From Shewanella halifaxensis HAW-EB4 (GTDB lineage: Bacteria; Pseudomonadota; Gammaproteobacteria; Enterobacterales; Shewanellaceae), in contig NC_010334.1 of assembly GCF_000019185.1 (NCBI RefSeq), forward strand, positions 372,001-436,000: a stretch of 64,000 nucleotides of DNA, read 5' to 3'. A program made the position numbers and the translations under genes. Under the pieces are notes generated by a model. The model was given only the letters and a program-made list of their open reading frames with translations. It was not told the origin of the DNA and ran no database searches. Numbering within the stretch: the stretch's first letter is position 1; every line of letters begins with the position of its first letter. Below are positions 51,905 through 60,556 of this stretch, piece by piece.

Positions 51905-53119
51905 TCAATGCCCAATCCTATCTAGATGTTGAATCAAATACATCCGCGCCTCAACGGGCGTTTCGCTGTGCCAGAAGCCTGCTAGATAAGCGATAAGCGG
52001 TAGCAGGAACATGATGGTTAGTAGCATAACCGTTAAGCCTCGTGCTGAAAGCTTCCAACCGTTGCGAGTACTAAACTGTAGCGCTTCTTTCTTAGGACAA
52101 GCCGATATACAACGCATACAGGCTTGGCACTCATCTGAGCGAATGTTGATTTGGTTATGCACCTTGATATTAGCTGGGCAGGCACGGCTGCACTTGTCGC
52201 AACTCATGCCTTTAGTCTCAATCAAGCAGTGCTTGGTATTACGACGGATCTTGAATGGACTAAGAAAGCTCAGTAGCCCTAAAAGCGCACCATAAGGGCA
52301 GATGTAGCGACAAAACCCTTGGCGACGCCAAGCTGCAAGCCCAAGAATAAAGCCGAAACAGATTAAGGTCACGAGCCCTGGAGTGATAAAAAACAGTGCC
52401 ATCTTGAGATCGGCAATCTTGTGGTAATTACTGTTCAGGTAGCCGGGAATACTCATGGTTGGCATGCCGACGATGATGTACAGCAAGGCCAGTAATAGCA
52501 GGTATTTTATCATCCGCAGTGGCCAGTCTATCCAAGCCGGTGGCAATAGCTCCTGCTTAATAAAACGTTTTCTGAGTTTATAGAGATATTCTCCTGCCAA
52601 GCCCAGTGGGCAGGCCCAGCCGCAGAAGGCGCGCTTACACAGCAGGCCTGTTAGTAATACCACGGTTAGCATGACCGCTGCAGCAGGGTGGTTTTGATCC
52701 CAGATCCCTAAACTTAAAATCGCCTTGATCTCGATGCCGCCAGCAATCGGCAAGAAGGCATCGCCCACATCGGGGCGCATTAACCACGGAGTGATCCCTG
52801 ATTTTAATAACGCAGCATTAACAGCAAATTGTACGCCAACCAATAGCATTGAAAGTGCCAGAAGATGCTGAACACCATCTCGTAGGTTATTGGCCCTCAT
52901 ATCGCCTTGAGCGACCTTTGGTTGGAATTTGTAGACTAAGCCTATGATAACGACTGCAATGGCTAGTGCGGCGATTAACGGCCAATAAAGACTGGAGATA
53001 ATGGCTCCTGTAATTAATAGGCCTGTAATCAGTGCCCCCCATTTCTTGCCACTCCAATAGATAAGACTAACGCTGTAGGTTAGTGCTAGGGCAAGGGTTA
53101 AGGATTCGATAAAGCTCAT
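51905..53119 (-). CDS. NapH/CcoG-like membrane ferredoxin protein (quinol-linked electron transfer)
   Basis: 404 residues with about six to eight membrane helices. Two membrane-embedded cysteine motifs, F-C-G-W-A-C-P-L-G and F-C-R-Y-I-C-P-Y-G, are the NapH/NosR-type signature. The cytoplasmic C-terminal part has two 4Fe-4S motifs (C-D-K-C-S-R-A-C-P and C-Q-A-C-M-R-C-I-S-A-C-P). Such proteins move electrons between quinol and periplasmic reductases or chaperone metal centres. No partner reductase is adjacent, so the pathway is unknown. Confidence 0.82.
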   Translation of the reverse strand: MSFIESLTLALALTYSVSLIYWSGKKWGALITGLLITGAIISSLYWPLIAALAIAVVIIGLVYKFQPKVAQGDMRANNLRDGVQHLLALSMLLVGVQFAVNAALLKSGITPWLMRPDVGDAFLPIAGGIEIKAILSLGIWDQNHPAAAVMLTVVLLTGLLCKRAFCGWACPLGLAGEYLYKLRKRFIKQELLPPAWIDWPLRMIKYLLLLALLYIIVGMPTMSIPGYLNSNYHKIADLKMALFFITPGLVTLICFGFILGLAAWRRQGFCRYICPYGALLGLLSFLSPFKIRRNTKHCLIETKGMSCDKCSRACPANIKVHNQINIRSDECQACMRCISACPKKEALQFSTRNGWKLSARGLTVMLLTIMFLLPLIAYLAGFWHSETPVEARMYLIQHLDRIGH

Positions 53120-53252
53120 ATGAGTATCTGTTCAATTGTTATTGATACTAGTGTGAAACTTTTTTTGAGAATTGGTTCTGAAGGGGTTGTTAGCTTGTGG
53201 ACGAGATCTAAAAATTAAGATTTGAGCGTTGAAAATATCGCACTAGCTCACA

Positions 53253-53290
53253 AGTTTGGTTCCTAAGAGTTCATACCTAGGAACCAAACT
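53253..53290. other. Long inverted repeat after the DUF2959 gene
   Basis: AGTTTGGTTCCTA and TAGGAACCAAACT form a 13-bp stem around an 11-nt loop, 12 bp after the stop of the minus-strand gene. No T-run, so it may act as a 3' stabiliser or weak terminator. Confidence 0.6.
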
Positions 53291-53301
53291 TTAGTCATTA
53301 C

Positions 53302-53949
53302 TTATTTACCTTCGAGCGAGGCAATAAACTTGTTCGATTCATTAATCGACTTGTTCATCTCTTTAATTAGACCAGAGATATCAGTCTGTAGGCTAGCAAA
53401 CTCGCCTTTAATGGCGCCAATGGCTTGGGCATTAAGGTTATGCTTTAAATACAGCATATTATCTTTCATTGCGACGAGTACTGGTTCCATCTTGCTCTCG
53501 GCGCGGCGCATACTCTTAACCAATTGAGTGTATGAACGCTCAGTTTCTCTTAGCTTGCTTTCGCTGTTACGACGTAGACTGGCTTTGCTGATCTCACCGA
53601 TCTCGGTTTGCCACTCGTCAAATAGCGCTTCGGCAACATCTTCTACCTTGTCGATACGATTAGTGACATCATCGGCCGCGTCTTGTGCCGACTCATATTC
53701 GTCTTTGGCCTTGTTATAGGCACTTTCTAAATCACCACCATCGTGGTTAAGCAGTGCCTGCATCTCTTCAAGCGCCGAGCTGAACTGCTCCTGCGCCTCC
53801 TCTTGAGATTCTTTAGCATCTTCGACACGGTCAACCATGATATCGCGCTTGTGATAACCGACTTTCTCCATGGCACCGTAATAAGCACTCTGGCAGCCAC
53901 CCAGTAGCAGGCTAGTGCCAAGAATCGTTGTGGTGATTAGTTTTTTCAT
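53302..53949 (-). CDS. DUF2959 lipoprotein
   Basis: 215 residues. Lipobox L-L-G-G-C at residues 15-19. The mature protein is almost wholly helical with long heptad runs (E-D-A-K-E-S-Q-E-E-A-Q-E-Q-F and R-R-A-E-S-K-M-E-P), a coiled-coil rod. This matches the DUF2959 family common in marine gammaproteobacteria; function unknown, presumably envelope-associated. Its own promoter lies in the 30-bp gap after the next gene upstream or further on, so cotranscription with the small TM2-like gene is possible. Confidence 0.8.
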   Translation of the reverse strand: MKKLITTTILGTSLLLGGCQSAYYGAMEKVGYHKRDIMVDRVEDAKESQEEAQEQFSSALEEMQALLNHDGGDLESAYNKAKDEYESAQDAADDVTNRIDKVEDVAEALFDEWQTEIGEISKASLRRNSESKLRETERSYTQLVKSMRRAESKMEPVLVAMKDNMLYLKHNLNAQAIGAIKGEFASLQTDISGLIKEMNKSINESNKFIASLEGK

Positions 53950-53980
53950 CTTCTTTTATCCCTGAAAATTCGGTGAGTGA

Positions 53981-54205
53981 CTACGAGCGGTATCTAGCTG
54001 CGTCAACAATGCACCAAATGTGTAAAGGTATTGCGATAATTAAAAATATGCCTAATGTGAATGAAGCAATACCGTATGCTGCATAGGTGGTTAAACAAAA
54101 GAGAATGGCAGCGAGTATGCGCCCCTGAACGAGTTGGCCTAATCCAGCGAAGAAAAAGCTCGCGATTGCGGCAATAACATTGCCTGAAGAACCTTGTTGA
54201 GACAT
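53981..54205 (-). CDS. Small two-helix membrane protein (TM2-like)
   Basis: 74 residues from ATG 54205, where AGGA lies 9 bases upstream; longer in-frame translation to 54277 has no RBS. Begins M-S-Q-Q-G-S-S-G-N-V-I-A-A-I-A-S-F-F-F-A-G-L-G-Q, the Gly-rich first helix followed by a turn and a second helix ending I-W-C-I-V-D-A-A. The TM2 family has this layout. Function unknown. Lies 31 bp upstream of the DUF2959 gene on the same strand. Confidence 0.65.
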   Translation of the reverse strand: MSQQGSSGNVIAAIASFFFAGLGQLVQGRILAAILFCLTTYAAYGIASFTLGIFLIIAIPLHIWCIVDAARYRS

Positions 54206-54326
54206 GAATTCAATCCTTATGCTTGTAAAGAGAAGGTTATAAGCTTTATTGTACCAAGATAGTGATTCGCAGATCATTTATCGTCTAATAGATTAAGACC
54301 AACTTTAACAGAATCAAGAGTAACAA

Positions 54327-55322
54327 GTGAAAAATAAGATTGTGATAAATCAGGTTCGTTCTTTTTTACTGAGTATTTGGGCATTTTTCTTACATCTACT
54401 CAGTCGTTTTAAAGAGGACCAAGTCAATATCAAGGCTGGACACTTAGCCTATGTCACCCTGTTATCACTGGTGCCGATAGTGGCGGTGATGTTTTCTATG
54501 TTGTCGGCGTTCCCAGTTTTTTCAGGCATTCGGGAAAAGTTAGAAGCGTTCGTTTACAACAATTTTCTACCAGCCGCTGGTGATACGGTGCAGATCTACA
54601 TTAATGAGTTTGTCGCCAATGCCTCTAAGGGCACCAGCGTGGGTATCGCCGCCTTAGTGGTGGTGGCATTGATGCTGATCTCGGCTATCGATAAGGCACT
54701 AAACAGTATCTGGCGCACTAAAGAGAAGCGTCAGGCGGCGGTGTCGTTTTCCATGTACTGGATGGTGTTGACCTTAGGGCCCGTGCTGGTGGGGGCAAGT
54801 TTAGTTGCAACATCTTACATAGTGTCGTTAAAGGTGTTCAATACTTCAGAGCTCTCAGGGGTGGTACCAATACTGATTGAGCGCCTGCCTATGCTGTTTT
54901 CTGTCGCGGCCTTCCTACTCTTGTATATGGTTGTACCAATTAAGAAGGTGAAATTCTTACATGCATTACTAGGTGCACTGGTCGCTGCCATGTTGTTTGA
55001 ATTGGGCAAGAAGGGTTTCGCATACTACGTGACTCAGTTCCCGAGCTACGAGGCGATCTACGGCGCCCTAGCGACAATACCCATTTTATTTGTGTGGGTT
55101 TATGTGTCTTGGGTGATCGTGCTGGTGGGGGCGGAAATCACCGCCGGATTACCGGAGTACCTGCATGAGTGTCAGCTGATCCGGGAAAAAGTATTAGCCG
55201 AGGATGAGGCTGAAGAGTTGGCGCAAGATTCAAAACAGGTTAGCCAAATCGAGCAAACGAGTGAACAAACGCGCGAGCCAGCTCCTGATAAGCAGGCCGA
55301 GTCTGCCGATAGGGATAAGTAG
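54327..55322 (+). CDS. yihY: YihY/BrkB-family inner-membrane protein
   Basis: 331 residues with a GTG start. Six to seven membrane helices with the family signature [14 protein letters not shown] (near residue 37-50) and D-K-A-L-N-S-I-W-R. The C-terminal 50 residues are acidic/Gln-rich and soluble (E-D-E-A-E-E-L-A-Q), longer than in E. coli (290). The family's role is unsettled. Followed 5 bp after its stop by the iminopeptidase gene and close to dtd, as in many Shewanella. Confidence 0.85.
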   Translation: MKNKIVINQVRSFLLSIWAFFLHLLSRFKEDQVNIKAGHLAYVTLLSLVPIVAVMFSMLSAFPVFSGIREKLEAFVYNNFLPAAGDTVQIYINEFVANASKGTSVGIAALVVVALMLISAIDKALNSIWRTKEKRQAAVSFSMYWMVLTLGPVLVGASLVATSYIVSLKVFNTSELSGVVPILIERLPMLFSVAAFLLLYMVVPIKKVKFLHALLGALVAAMLFELGKKGFAYYVTQFPSYEAIYGALATIPILFVWVYVSWVIVLVGAEITAGLPEYLHECQLIREKVLAEDEAEELAQDSKQVSQIEQTSEQTREPAPDKQAESADRDK

Positions 55323-55327
55323 GGCGA

Positions 55328-56260
55328 GTGCCTATTGCGCAGCCCAAAGCCTTTCGTCGAGTCTGGCTGGATGTCGGCGATACGCATCAGCTGTATGTGG
55401 CGCAGTATGGTAATCCCGATGGGATCCCGCTGTTGTATCTGCATGGCGGGCCCGGCGCAGGTTGTAGTACTGAAGAGTTAAAGCTATTCGATCTGTCTGT
55501 TTATCAGGTTATTTTACTTGATCAGCGTGGTGCTGGACGCTCTCGCCCTCGCGGAGAACTCAAACATAATAACCTCTCCAGTTTACTGGACGATATCGAG
55601 CGAGTGCGCTGCTGGCTTAATATCTCTCAATGGATGCTGGCTGGAGGCTCATTTGGCGCAACCTTGGCGCTACTGTATTCGGCTTACTATCCAAGCCGGG
55701 TGATCTCGCAAGTACTGTGGGGCTTATTTATTCCTAACCCCGCGGGCATCGAATGGCTCTACTGTAATAGCGGCGCCGCCCGTTTGTTCAAAGATGAATA
55801 TAGGGCCTTTGCTGATGGTGTAGACCCTCAACAGTTAACAACTTTACTCACAAGTTATCGTTCCAGATTAGAAGATGAGTGCCAAGACGTTCGTCACTCT
55901 GCTACAGAGCGCTGGATCAGTTGGGAGATGGCTTTAGCCTATCCAGGCTTTATGGTCAGTGAGATAAATGCGCCCTTCAGTCAGTCTCTAGCAAGCATTG
56001 AGCTTTATTATGTAGCTAATGATTACTTTGGTGCATTTGAAAAGCTCATCGTTCAATTGCCTTTGATTCAGAGCCAGACCTATGTACTTCAAGGAGAGAT
56101 GGACTGGGTGTGTCCTTTTAAGGTATTGCAGAATTTCTTTAAGGGCAGGGCAAGTCAACTGATCGAGGTGACGGAGATTAAAGGTGGGTATCATGCTTTG
56201 GCCGATGTTAAGATGGCGAAAGCGGTAATGAACGCCATACGGGAAATGGCTAAACAATAA
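55328..56260 (+). CDS. pip: Proline iminopeptidase-like alpha/beta hydrolase
   Basis: 310 residues; GTG start 5 bp after the yihY stop. L-Y-L-H-G-G-P-G-A-G-C-S (oxyanion hole), D-Q-R-G-A-G-R-S and the nucleophile elbow G-G-S-F-G-A-T-L-A match S33 proline iminopeptidases; the acid is in G-E-M-D-W-V-C and the catalytic His in G-Y-H-A-L. It hydrolyses N-terminal proline from peptides. All three catalytic residues are visible. Confidence 0.9.
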   Translation: MPIAQPKAFRRVWLDVGDTHQLYVAQYGNPDGIPLLYLHGGPGAGCSTEELKLFDLSVYQVILLDQRGAGRSRPRGELKHNNLSSLLDDIERVRCWLNISQWMLAGGSFGATLALLYSAYYPSRVISQVLWGLFIPNPAGIEWLYCNSGAARLFKDEYRAFADGVDPQQLTTLLTSYRSRLEDECQDVRHSATERWISWEMALAYPGFMVSEINAPFSQSLASIELYYVANDYFGAFEKLIVQLPLIQSQTYVLQGEMDWVCPFKVLQNFFKGRASQLIEVTEIKGGYHALADVKMAKAVMNAIREMAKQ

Positions 56261-56280
56261 AAAAGGAAATTATAGACGCT

Positions 56281-56862
56281 ATGAAAAAACTGATCCTTGT
56301 AGGCTTAACTATGGGCTTAACTATGAGCCTAACGGCTTGTACTTCAACAGAAAAAACCGCAGAGGCAGAAGTCGCAGTCAAAGCGCCTGACAGTGTGGAT
56401 TTAGGTGGTTTGTCTAACGAAGAAGCCACCACTAAGCTGCTAGAAGCACTGTTGAATAAGAGTTATTTGGCATCTCGCGCAGGCCCAAATGGTGTGGCGG
56501 TCAATTTTGATAATAGCCAATTTATTCTGCAGCCTAGTATCAATCCTGATGGTATCGATCGCATCATGATGAATCGCTTCTATGCCATTCATCCTAAGTA
56601 TGTGGGTAGCAAAGAGATGCTATTGATGATCGGCACCTTGAACCAAAAGCTAAATTTTGCCAAGTTTGTTATTCGTGACCAAGGCGCGGTGATTCAGGTG
56701 CAAGGCGCAGCAACATTTGTCGACACCATCACCATGGAAGAGCTACGTCGCTTTATCCTTTGGATAGATGAAGGTTTGCGTCAGGTTGGTGAGTCATTGC
56801 CAGAAGGCGCTGAAGACGTGATTAAGCCTATTCCTGTGATGCAGAATATTCAGTCTATTTAA
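56281..56862 (+). CDS. Lipoprotein of unknown function
   Basis: 193 residues. Lipobox L-T-A-C at residues 17-20; within the signal a 12-bp unit GGCTTAACTATG is duplicated (L-T-M-G-L-T-M). The mature part lacks recognised motifs; it has a helical N-terminus and a beta-rich core. It lies 20 bp after pip and is probably the last gene of the yihY-pip unit. Repeat tract C begins right after its stop. Confidence 0.7.
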   Translation: MKKLILVGLTMGLTMSLTACTSTEKTAEAEVAVKAPDSVDLGGLSNEEATTKLLEALLNKSYLASRAGPNGVAVNFDNSQFILQPSINPDGIDRIMMNRFYAIHPKYVGSKEMLLMIGTLNQKLNFAKFVIRDQGAVIQVQGAATFVDTITMEELRRFILWIDEGLRQVGESLPEGAEDVIKPIPVMQNIQSI

Positions 56863-57420
56863 AGAAGGTTCTAGGAAAAGCTGATAAAGGTTCTAGGTGC
56901 TAGGAAAGGCTGAGACGATAATAGACGAACGGCCTACGGCCTTACGGCCTTACGGCCTTACGGCCTTACGGCCTTACGGCCTTACGGCCTTACGGCCTTA
57001 CGGCCTTACGGCCTTACGGCCTTACGGCCTTACGGCCTTACGGCCTTACGGACGTGACTACGTCACTTACGGAAAAGCATGTTCTCTGCTGTAGGTTGGG
57101 CTTTAGCCCATCAATTCTGGTCTTTTATAGGATTTGTCGGCATAAATGCCGACCTACAGAAAGTCGAAAAGCTAAGAAGGTCCTAGGAAAGGTTAAGACG
57201 GAACAAGACAAACGGCCTACGGCCTTACGGACGTGACTAGGTCACTTACGGAACGCTGCGCTTACGGAAAGATGGGAAAAGCCGGAAAAGCTAAGAAATG
57301 GCAAAGGTGGTGCTTTTGGCTTTTGCTGTTCCTAGCAGGGCGTAGCCCGTCCTCGGAGCGAAGCGTCCTAGAACCTAGTGCCTTGTTTTAAAGCGAAGCG
57401 TTCGTCTTCGCTTTTTCATT
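56863..57420 (+). repeat. 3'-end repeat tract C
   Basis: Starts at the stop codon of the lipoprotein gene with GGTTCTAGGAAAAGCTGA and continues with the same blocks as tract A in the same order (TAGGTTGGGCTTTAGCCCAT, ACGGAACGCTGCGCTTACGG, GGGCGTAGCCCGTCCTCGGA). It contains the 8-bp microsatellite noted separately and the hairpin GTCGGCATAAATGCCGAC. No gene. Confidence 0.85.
56941..57050. repeat. 8-bp microsatellite (CTTACGGC), about 14 copies
   Basis: About 110 bp of perfect CTTACGGC units inside tract C. Tracts B, C (elsewhere) and D contain the same sequence only once or twice, so this copy has expanded. A 65-codon open frame runs through it because three units equal eight codons; it is not coding. 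Confidence 0.95.
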
Positions 57421-57454
57421 TAAGTTATTAATTTTTTATCGGAGAGTGTTGTAC

Positions 57455-57892
57455 GTGATTGCCCTAATTCAACGTGTGAGTGAAGCAAAAGTTGTCGTTG
57501 ATGGCGCGACTATCGGTGAGATAGATAGAGGCCTATTGGTGTTACTCGGTGTTGAGCGCGAGGATAACATTGAGAAGATGCAAAAGTTGGCTACCAAGGT
57601 GATGAGCTACCGGGTGTTCTCCGATGAGAATGGCAAGATGAACCTTAATCTTGAACAAGCGGGTGGCAGTCTGTTAGTGGTATCACAATTTACTTTAGCC
57701 GCAGATACGGGGCGAGGGTTGCGTCCGAGTTTTTCAGGTGCGGGTACGCCGGAACAAGCGCGCGAACTCTATGAAGCTTTTATCGATTTTTGCAAATCCA
57801 AAGGGGTTAACACCCAAACCGGTCAATTTGCCGCAGACATGAAAGTCTCTTTGGTTAACGACGGTCCAGTGACCTTTAACCTGCAAGTCTAG
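57455..57892 (+). CDS. dtd: D-aminoacyl-tRNA deacylase
   Basis: 145 residues from GTG 57455 ([11 protein letters not shown]), equal to E. coli Dtd; GGAG at 57441 is 10 bases upstream. GTG 57446 is too close to the RBS. The signature S-Q-F-T-L-A-A-D-T near residues 75-83 and the C-terminal N-D-G-P-V-T-F are intact. It removes D-amino acids mischarged on tRNA. Confidence 0.95.
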   Translation: MIALIQRVSEAKVVVDGATIGEIDRGLLVLLGVEREDNIEKMQKLATKVMSYRVFSDENGKMNLNLEQAGGSLLVVSQFTLAADTGRGLRPSFSGAGTPEQARELYEAFIDFCKSKGVNTQTGQFAADMKVSLVNDGPVTFNLQV

Positions 57893-57919
57893 GGCTTTTA
57901 TGGTGAGCAGCGGATTATT

Positions 57920-58389
57920 TTGGATAAGCCTGTGACAGACTCAAACCATCAATCCTTGCTAAAGCAACTGCAGCAGACTTGGCATCAAACCATACCTGTT
58001 AGTGAGTTTATGCAGATAGCACCGTTGGCATTTGATGGTGAGACTTTCGAAGTCTCTGCTCCGCTAGCACCCAATATCAATCTGCACCACACCATGTTTG
58101 CCGGCAGTATTTACACCCTAATGACCTTAACGGGTTGGGGGATGTTATGGCTGCAACAAAAATTGGCAGGGCAAGAGGGCAAGAGGGCGATATTGTGTTG
58201 GCCGATGCCAATGTGCGTTATATCGCCCCCATCGACAGTCAGCCTATTGCCAAAGTGAGTTGGCCTGACTGCGATCTATCAAAACTAGCCTTAGGCCGTC
58301 GCGTAAAGGTACGGCTAGAGGTCGAGTTGTATTGTAACGACAAGCTGTGTGCCTGCTTTTCAGGCCTTTATGTCAGCAAGGGGAGGTAA
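57920..58389 (+). pseudogene. YiiD-type thioesterase (hot-dog), frameshifted by 8-bp duplication
   Basis: The first frame (from TTG 57920) encodes M-D-K-P-V-T-D-S ... M-F-A-G-S-I-Y-T-L-M-T-L-T-G-W-G-M-L-W-L-Q-Q-K-L-A-G-Q-E-G, the hot-dog N-terminus, and then runs into nonsense, ending at 58258. The family sequence resumes in another frame at D-I-V-L-A-D-A-N-V-R-Y-I-A-P and ends at 58389. The break coincides with a tandem copy of GCAAGAGG (58171-58178 and 58179-58186). Deleting one copy restores a continuous 150-residue protein. So it is a recent pseudogene, a slippage-switched gene, or a sequencing error. Confidence 0.85.
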
Positions 58390-58406
58390 GTTTATCCCGA
58401 ACAGTA

Positions 58407-58742
58407 TTAGCGCTTTGGCTGACAGCCAAGCAGATCTTTTAATGCGCCGCCATTGATCACGCACTCTAAGCCGTTAGCCGTTAAGATATCGCAGCCCTTT
58501 TGCGCGCGGATACCTGCGCCGCAATAAAGTACAAACACTTGCTGACGGTTCTCCACTTTGTGCAGCCAAGTATCTAACTTATTTAAGTTGTCTAACGGCA
58601 CATTGATCGCTTGCGGCAGGTGACCACTGGCAAACTCTTGCGGTGAGCGCACATCAATCACGGTCGCACCTTCTTCTATCAACTGCCAGCATTGACTACT
58701 AGCAGGCTTGGTCGATAACTTTGATATTTGAGTGTTTAACAT
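58407..58742 (-). CDS. Single-domain rhodanese
   Basis: 111 residues from ATG 58742; a GTG at 58748 is alternative. The active-site loop L-Y-C-G-A-G-I-R (near residue 72) has the sulfur-carrying cysteine, preceded by V-I-D-V-R-S-P-Q-E-F and followed by G-C-D. PspE-like in size but without a signal peptide, so cytoplasmic. Transfers sulfane sulfur; its partner is unknown. Convergent with the broken thioesterase gene. Confidence 0.85.
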   Translation of the reverse strand: MLNTQISKLSTKPASSQCWQLIEEGATVIDVRSPQEFASGHLPQAINVPLDNLNKLDTWLHKVENRQQVFVLYCGAGIRAQKGCDILTANGLECVINGGALKDLLGCQPKR

Positions 58743-58924
58743 ATCCACCTCTATTTATTATGCTGATTGATTTTGTTAGGTTTTGTTTGAAGCTAGCTGA
58801 ACAAAACTTGTGCAGACATTTAAACCTTTAATTAGATTAATTTCAATAAGTTTTTTCTAATGCTGATTTAGTATGTAAATCATTTATGGCTAGAACATGA
58901 AAACTAGCAATGAAAATCAGCTAT
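58743..58924. other. Rhodanese promoter region
   Basis: 182 bp, AT-rich, between the rhodanese start and the ape terminator. No distinct motif. Confidence 0.4.
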
Positions 58925-58952
58925 AAAAAAGACCTCCATTTTAGGAGGCCTT
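58925..58952 (-). terminator. Terminator of the ape operon
   Basis: On the minus strand AAGGCCTCC, loop of TAAAAT, GGAGGTCTT, then T-run. It lies about 350 bp after the apeR stop, with repeat tract D in between. Confidence 0.8.
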
Positions 58953-59029
58953 AGTTTATTTTTTACTTAGAATTTAGTGCGTACTGCATCTTGCAGTTAG
59001 GTTTAGCGCTGTTTTGTTTTCTTTAACCG

Positions 59030-59308
59030 ACATGACGGCATAAATGCCGACCTACAAAGATGTTTAACTTTCCGTCTTAGCTTTAAAAGAAGGATTTAGG
59101 TTCTAGAGAGCTTCGCTTCGAGGACGGGCTGCGCCCTGCTAGAAACAGCAAAAGCCAAAAGCACCATCTTTGCCGCTTCTTAGCTTTTTCGGTCTGTCCC
59201 ATCTTTTCCGTAAGCGCAGCGTTCCGTAAGTGACGTAGTCACGTCCGTAAGGCCGTAGGCCGTTCGTCTTTGCTTTTCCTAGGACCTGCTTTTCCTAGAA
59301 CCTAGAAC
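59030..59308 (-). repeat. 3'-end repeat tract D
   Basis: Reads outward from the apeR stop codon (minus strand), starting CTAGGTTCTAGGTTCTAGGA. It contains the blocks seen in tracts A-C, including GACGGCATAAATGCCGACC and GTAAGTGACGTAGTCACGTC, and a single-copy version of the CTTACGGC sequence expanded in tract C. Confidence 0.82.
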
Positions 59309-60556
59309 CTAGCTCTTAAACCGCTTAAAGATCAGCGAGGTGTTAATTCCGCCGAAGGCAAAGTTATTACTCATCACATAATCGGTTTCAAGCTGACGGA
59401 TCTTATCTTTGATGTAATCCAGCTCGCCGCACTCAGGATCAACCTCTGTCAGATTCAGTGTCGGGGCAAACCAGCCCTCGTTCATCATCTCTATGCTCAC
59501 CCAAGCCTCTAATGCCCCGCAAGCCCCCAGTGTGTGGCCGGTGTAGCTCTTGAGTGATGAGATTGGCTGCTTAGCACCAAACACCGCATGCGTGGCCTGT
59601 GTCTCGGCGATATCGCCGCGATCGGTCGCGGTGCCGTGGGCATTCACATAACCAATCTTATCGGCGTCGATGGCGGCATCTTTCAGGGCTAAGCGAATCG
59701 CAGTTTCCATGGTTTCACTATTGGGTTGCGTCACATGCAGGCCGTCGGCATTGGTACCAAAGCCAACTATTTCGGCATAGATCTTGGCGCCGCGAGCCTT
59801 GGCATGTTCCAGCTCTTCTAGCACTAGCGTGCAGGCGCCTTCGCCAATCACTAGGCCATCACGGCTCTTATCAAAGGGACGCGGCGTCTCGGTTGGCGTG
59901 TCATTTTTGGTGCTGGTGGCAAATAAGGTATCGAAGACCACGGCTTCGGTTGGGCACAGCTCTTCGCCGCCGCCGGCCAGCATTAAGTCTTGCTGGCCAT
60001 ACTTAATGGCTTCATAGGCATAACCTATGCCTTGGCTGCCTGAGGTACAGGCGCTGCTGGTGGTATGCACTCGGCCTTTGAGGCCAAAGAAAACCCCAAC
60101 GTTAACCGCCGTGGTGTGTGCCATCATGCGGATATAGCTGGTGGCGGTAACACCCGACATATCGCCATCTTTAAGCATGTCACCGAATGCGACGATAGGA
60201 TCGGTACTGCCCGTGGATGAACCGTAAGCGATACCCATGGCACCCGATGTCACCACAGGATCATCAAGCAAGTTAGCATCAATCAGTGCAAGCTCGCTGG
60301 CACGGGTCGCCATAATCGACACCCGCCCCATGGAGCGGATCTTTTTACGTTTGTAGTGGCTTGGCACTTCAAAGTCAGTAATAGGGGCGGCTAAACGGGT
60401 ATGCAGATCGGCAAACCTGTCCCATTCGTCCATACGCACCACGCAGTTTTTCTGCGCTTTCAAGCTGTCAGCAATCGTTGGCCAATCATGGCCGAGGGCT
60501 GAAATACCGCCAACGCCAGTGATCACGACGCGGCGAGGAAAAGTTGCTTGGCTCAT
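59309..60556 (-). CDS. apeR: Beta-ketoacyl-ACP synthase of an aryl-polyene cluster (ApeR-like)
   Basis: 415 residues of the KAS II type. The catalytic Cys-His-His triad is intact: S-S-A-C-T-S-G-S, N-A-H-G-T-A-T and S-Y-T-G-H-T-L-G-A. It overlaps the reductase gene by 4 bp (60553-60556), and the gene order KS, dehydratase, reductase, KS matches the apeO-P-Q-R segment of aryl-polyene clusters, where it helps elongate the polyene on ACP. The name is assigned by order and family. Confidence 0.85.
   Translation of the reverse strand: MSQATFPRRVVITGVGGISALGHDWPTIADSLKAQKNCVVRMDEWDRFADLHTRLAAPITDFEVPSHYKRKKIRSMGRVSIMATRASELALIDANLLDDPVVTSGAMGIAYGSSTGSTDPIVAFGDMLKDGDMSGVTATSYIRMMAHTTAVNVGVFFGLKGRVHTTSSACTSGSQGIGYAYEAIKYGQQDLMLAGGGEELCPTEAVVFDTLFATSTKNDTPTETPRPFDKSRDGLVIGEGACTLVLEELEHAKARGAKIYAEIVGFGTNADGLHVTQPNSETMETAIRLALKDAAIDADKIGYVNAHGTATDRGDIAETQATHAVFGAKQPISSLKSYTGHTLGACGALEAWVSIEMMNEGWFAPTLNLTEVDPECGELDYIKDKIRQLETDYVMSNNFAFGGINTSLIFKRFKS

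Noticed and set aside
53253..53290. Intrinsic terminator after the DUF2959 gene
   Set aside because: Strong hairpin but no T-run; annotated as an inverted repeat only.
56897..57094. 65-codon open frame with repeated A-L-R-P-Y-G-L-T
   Set aside because: Produced by the 8-bp microsatellite.
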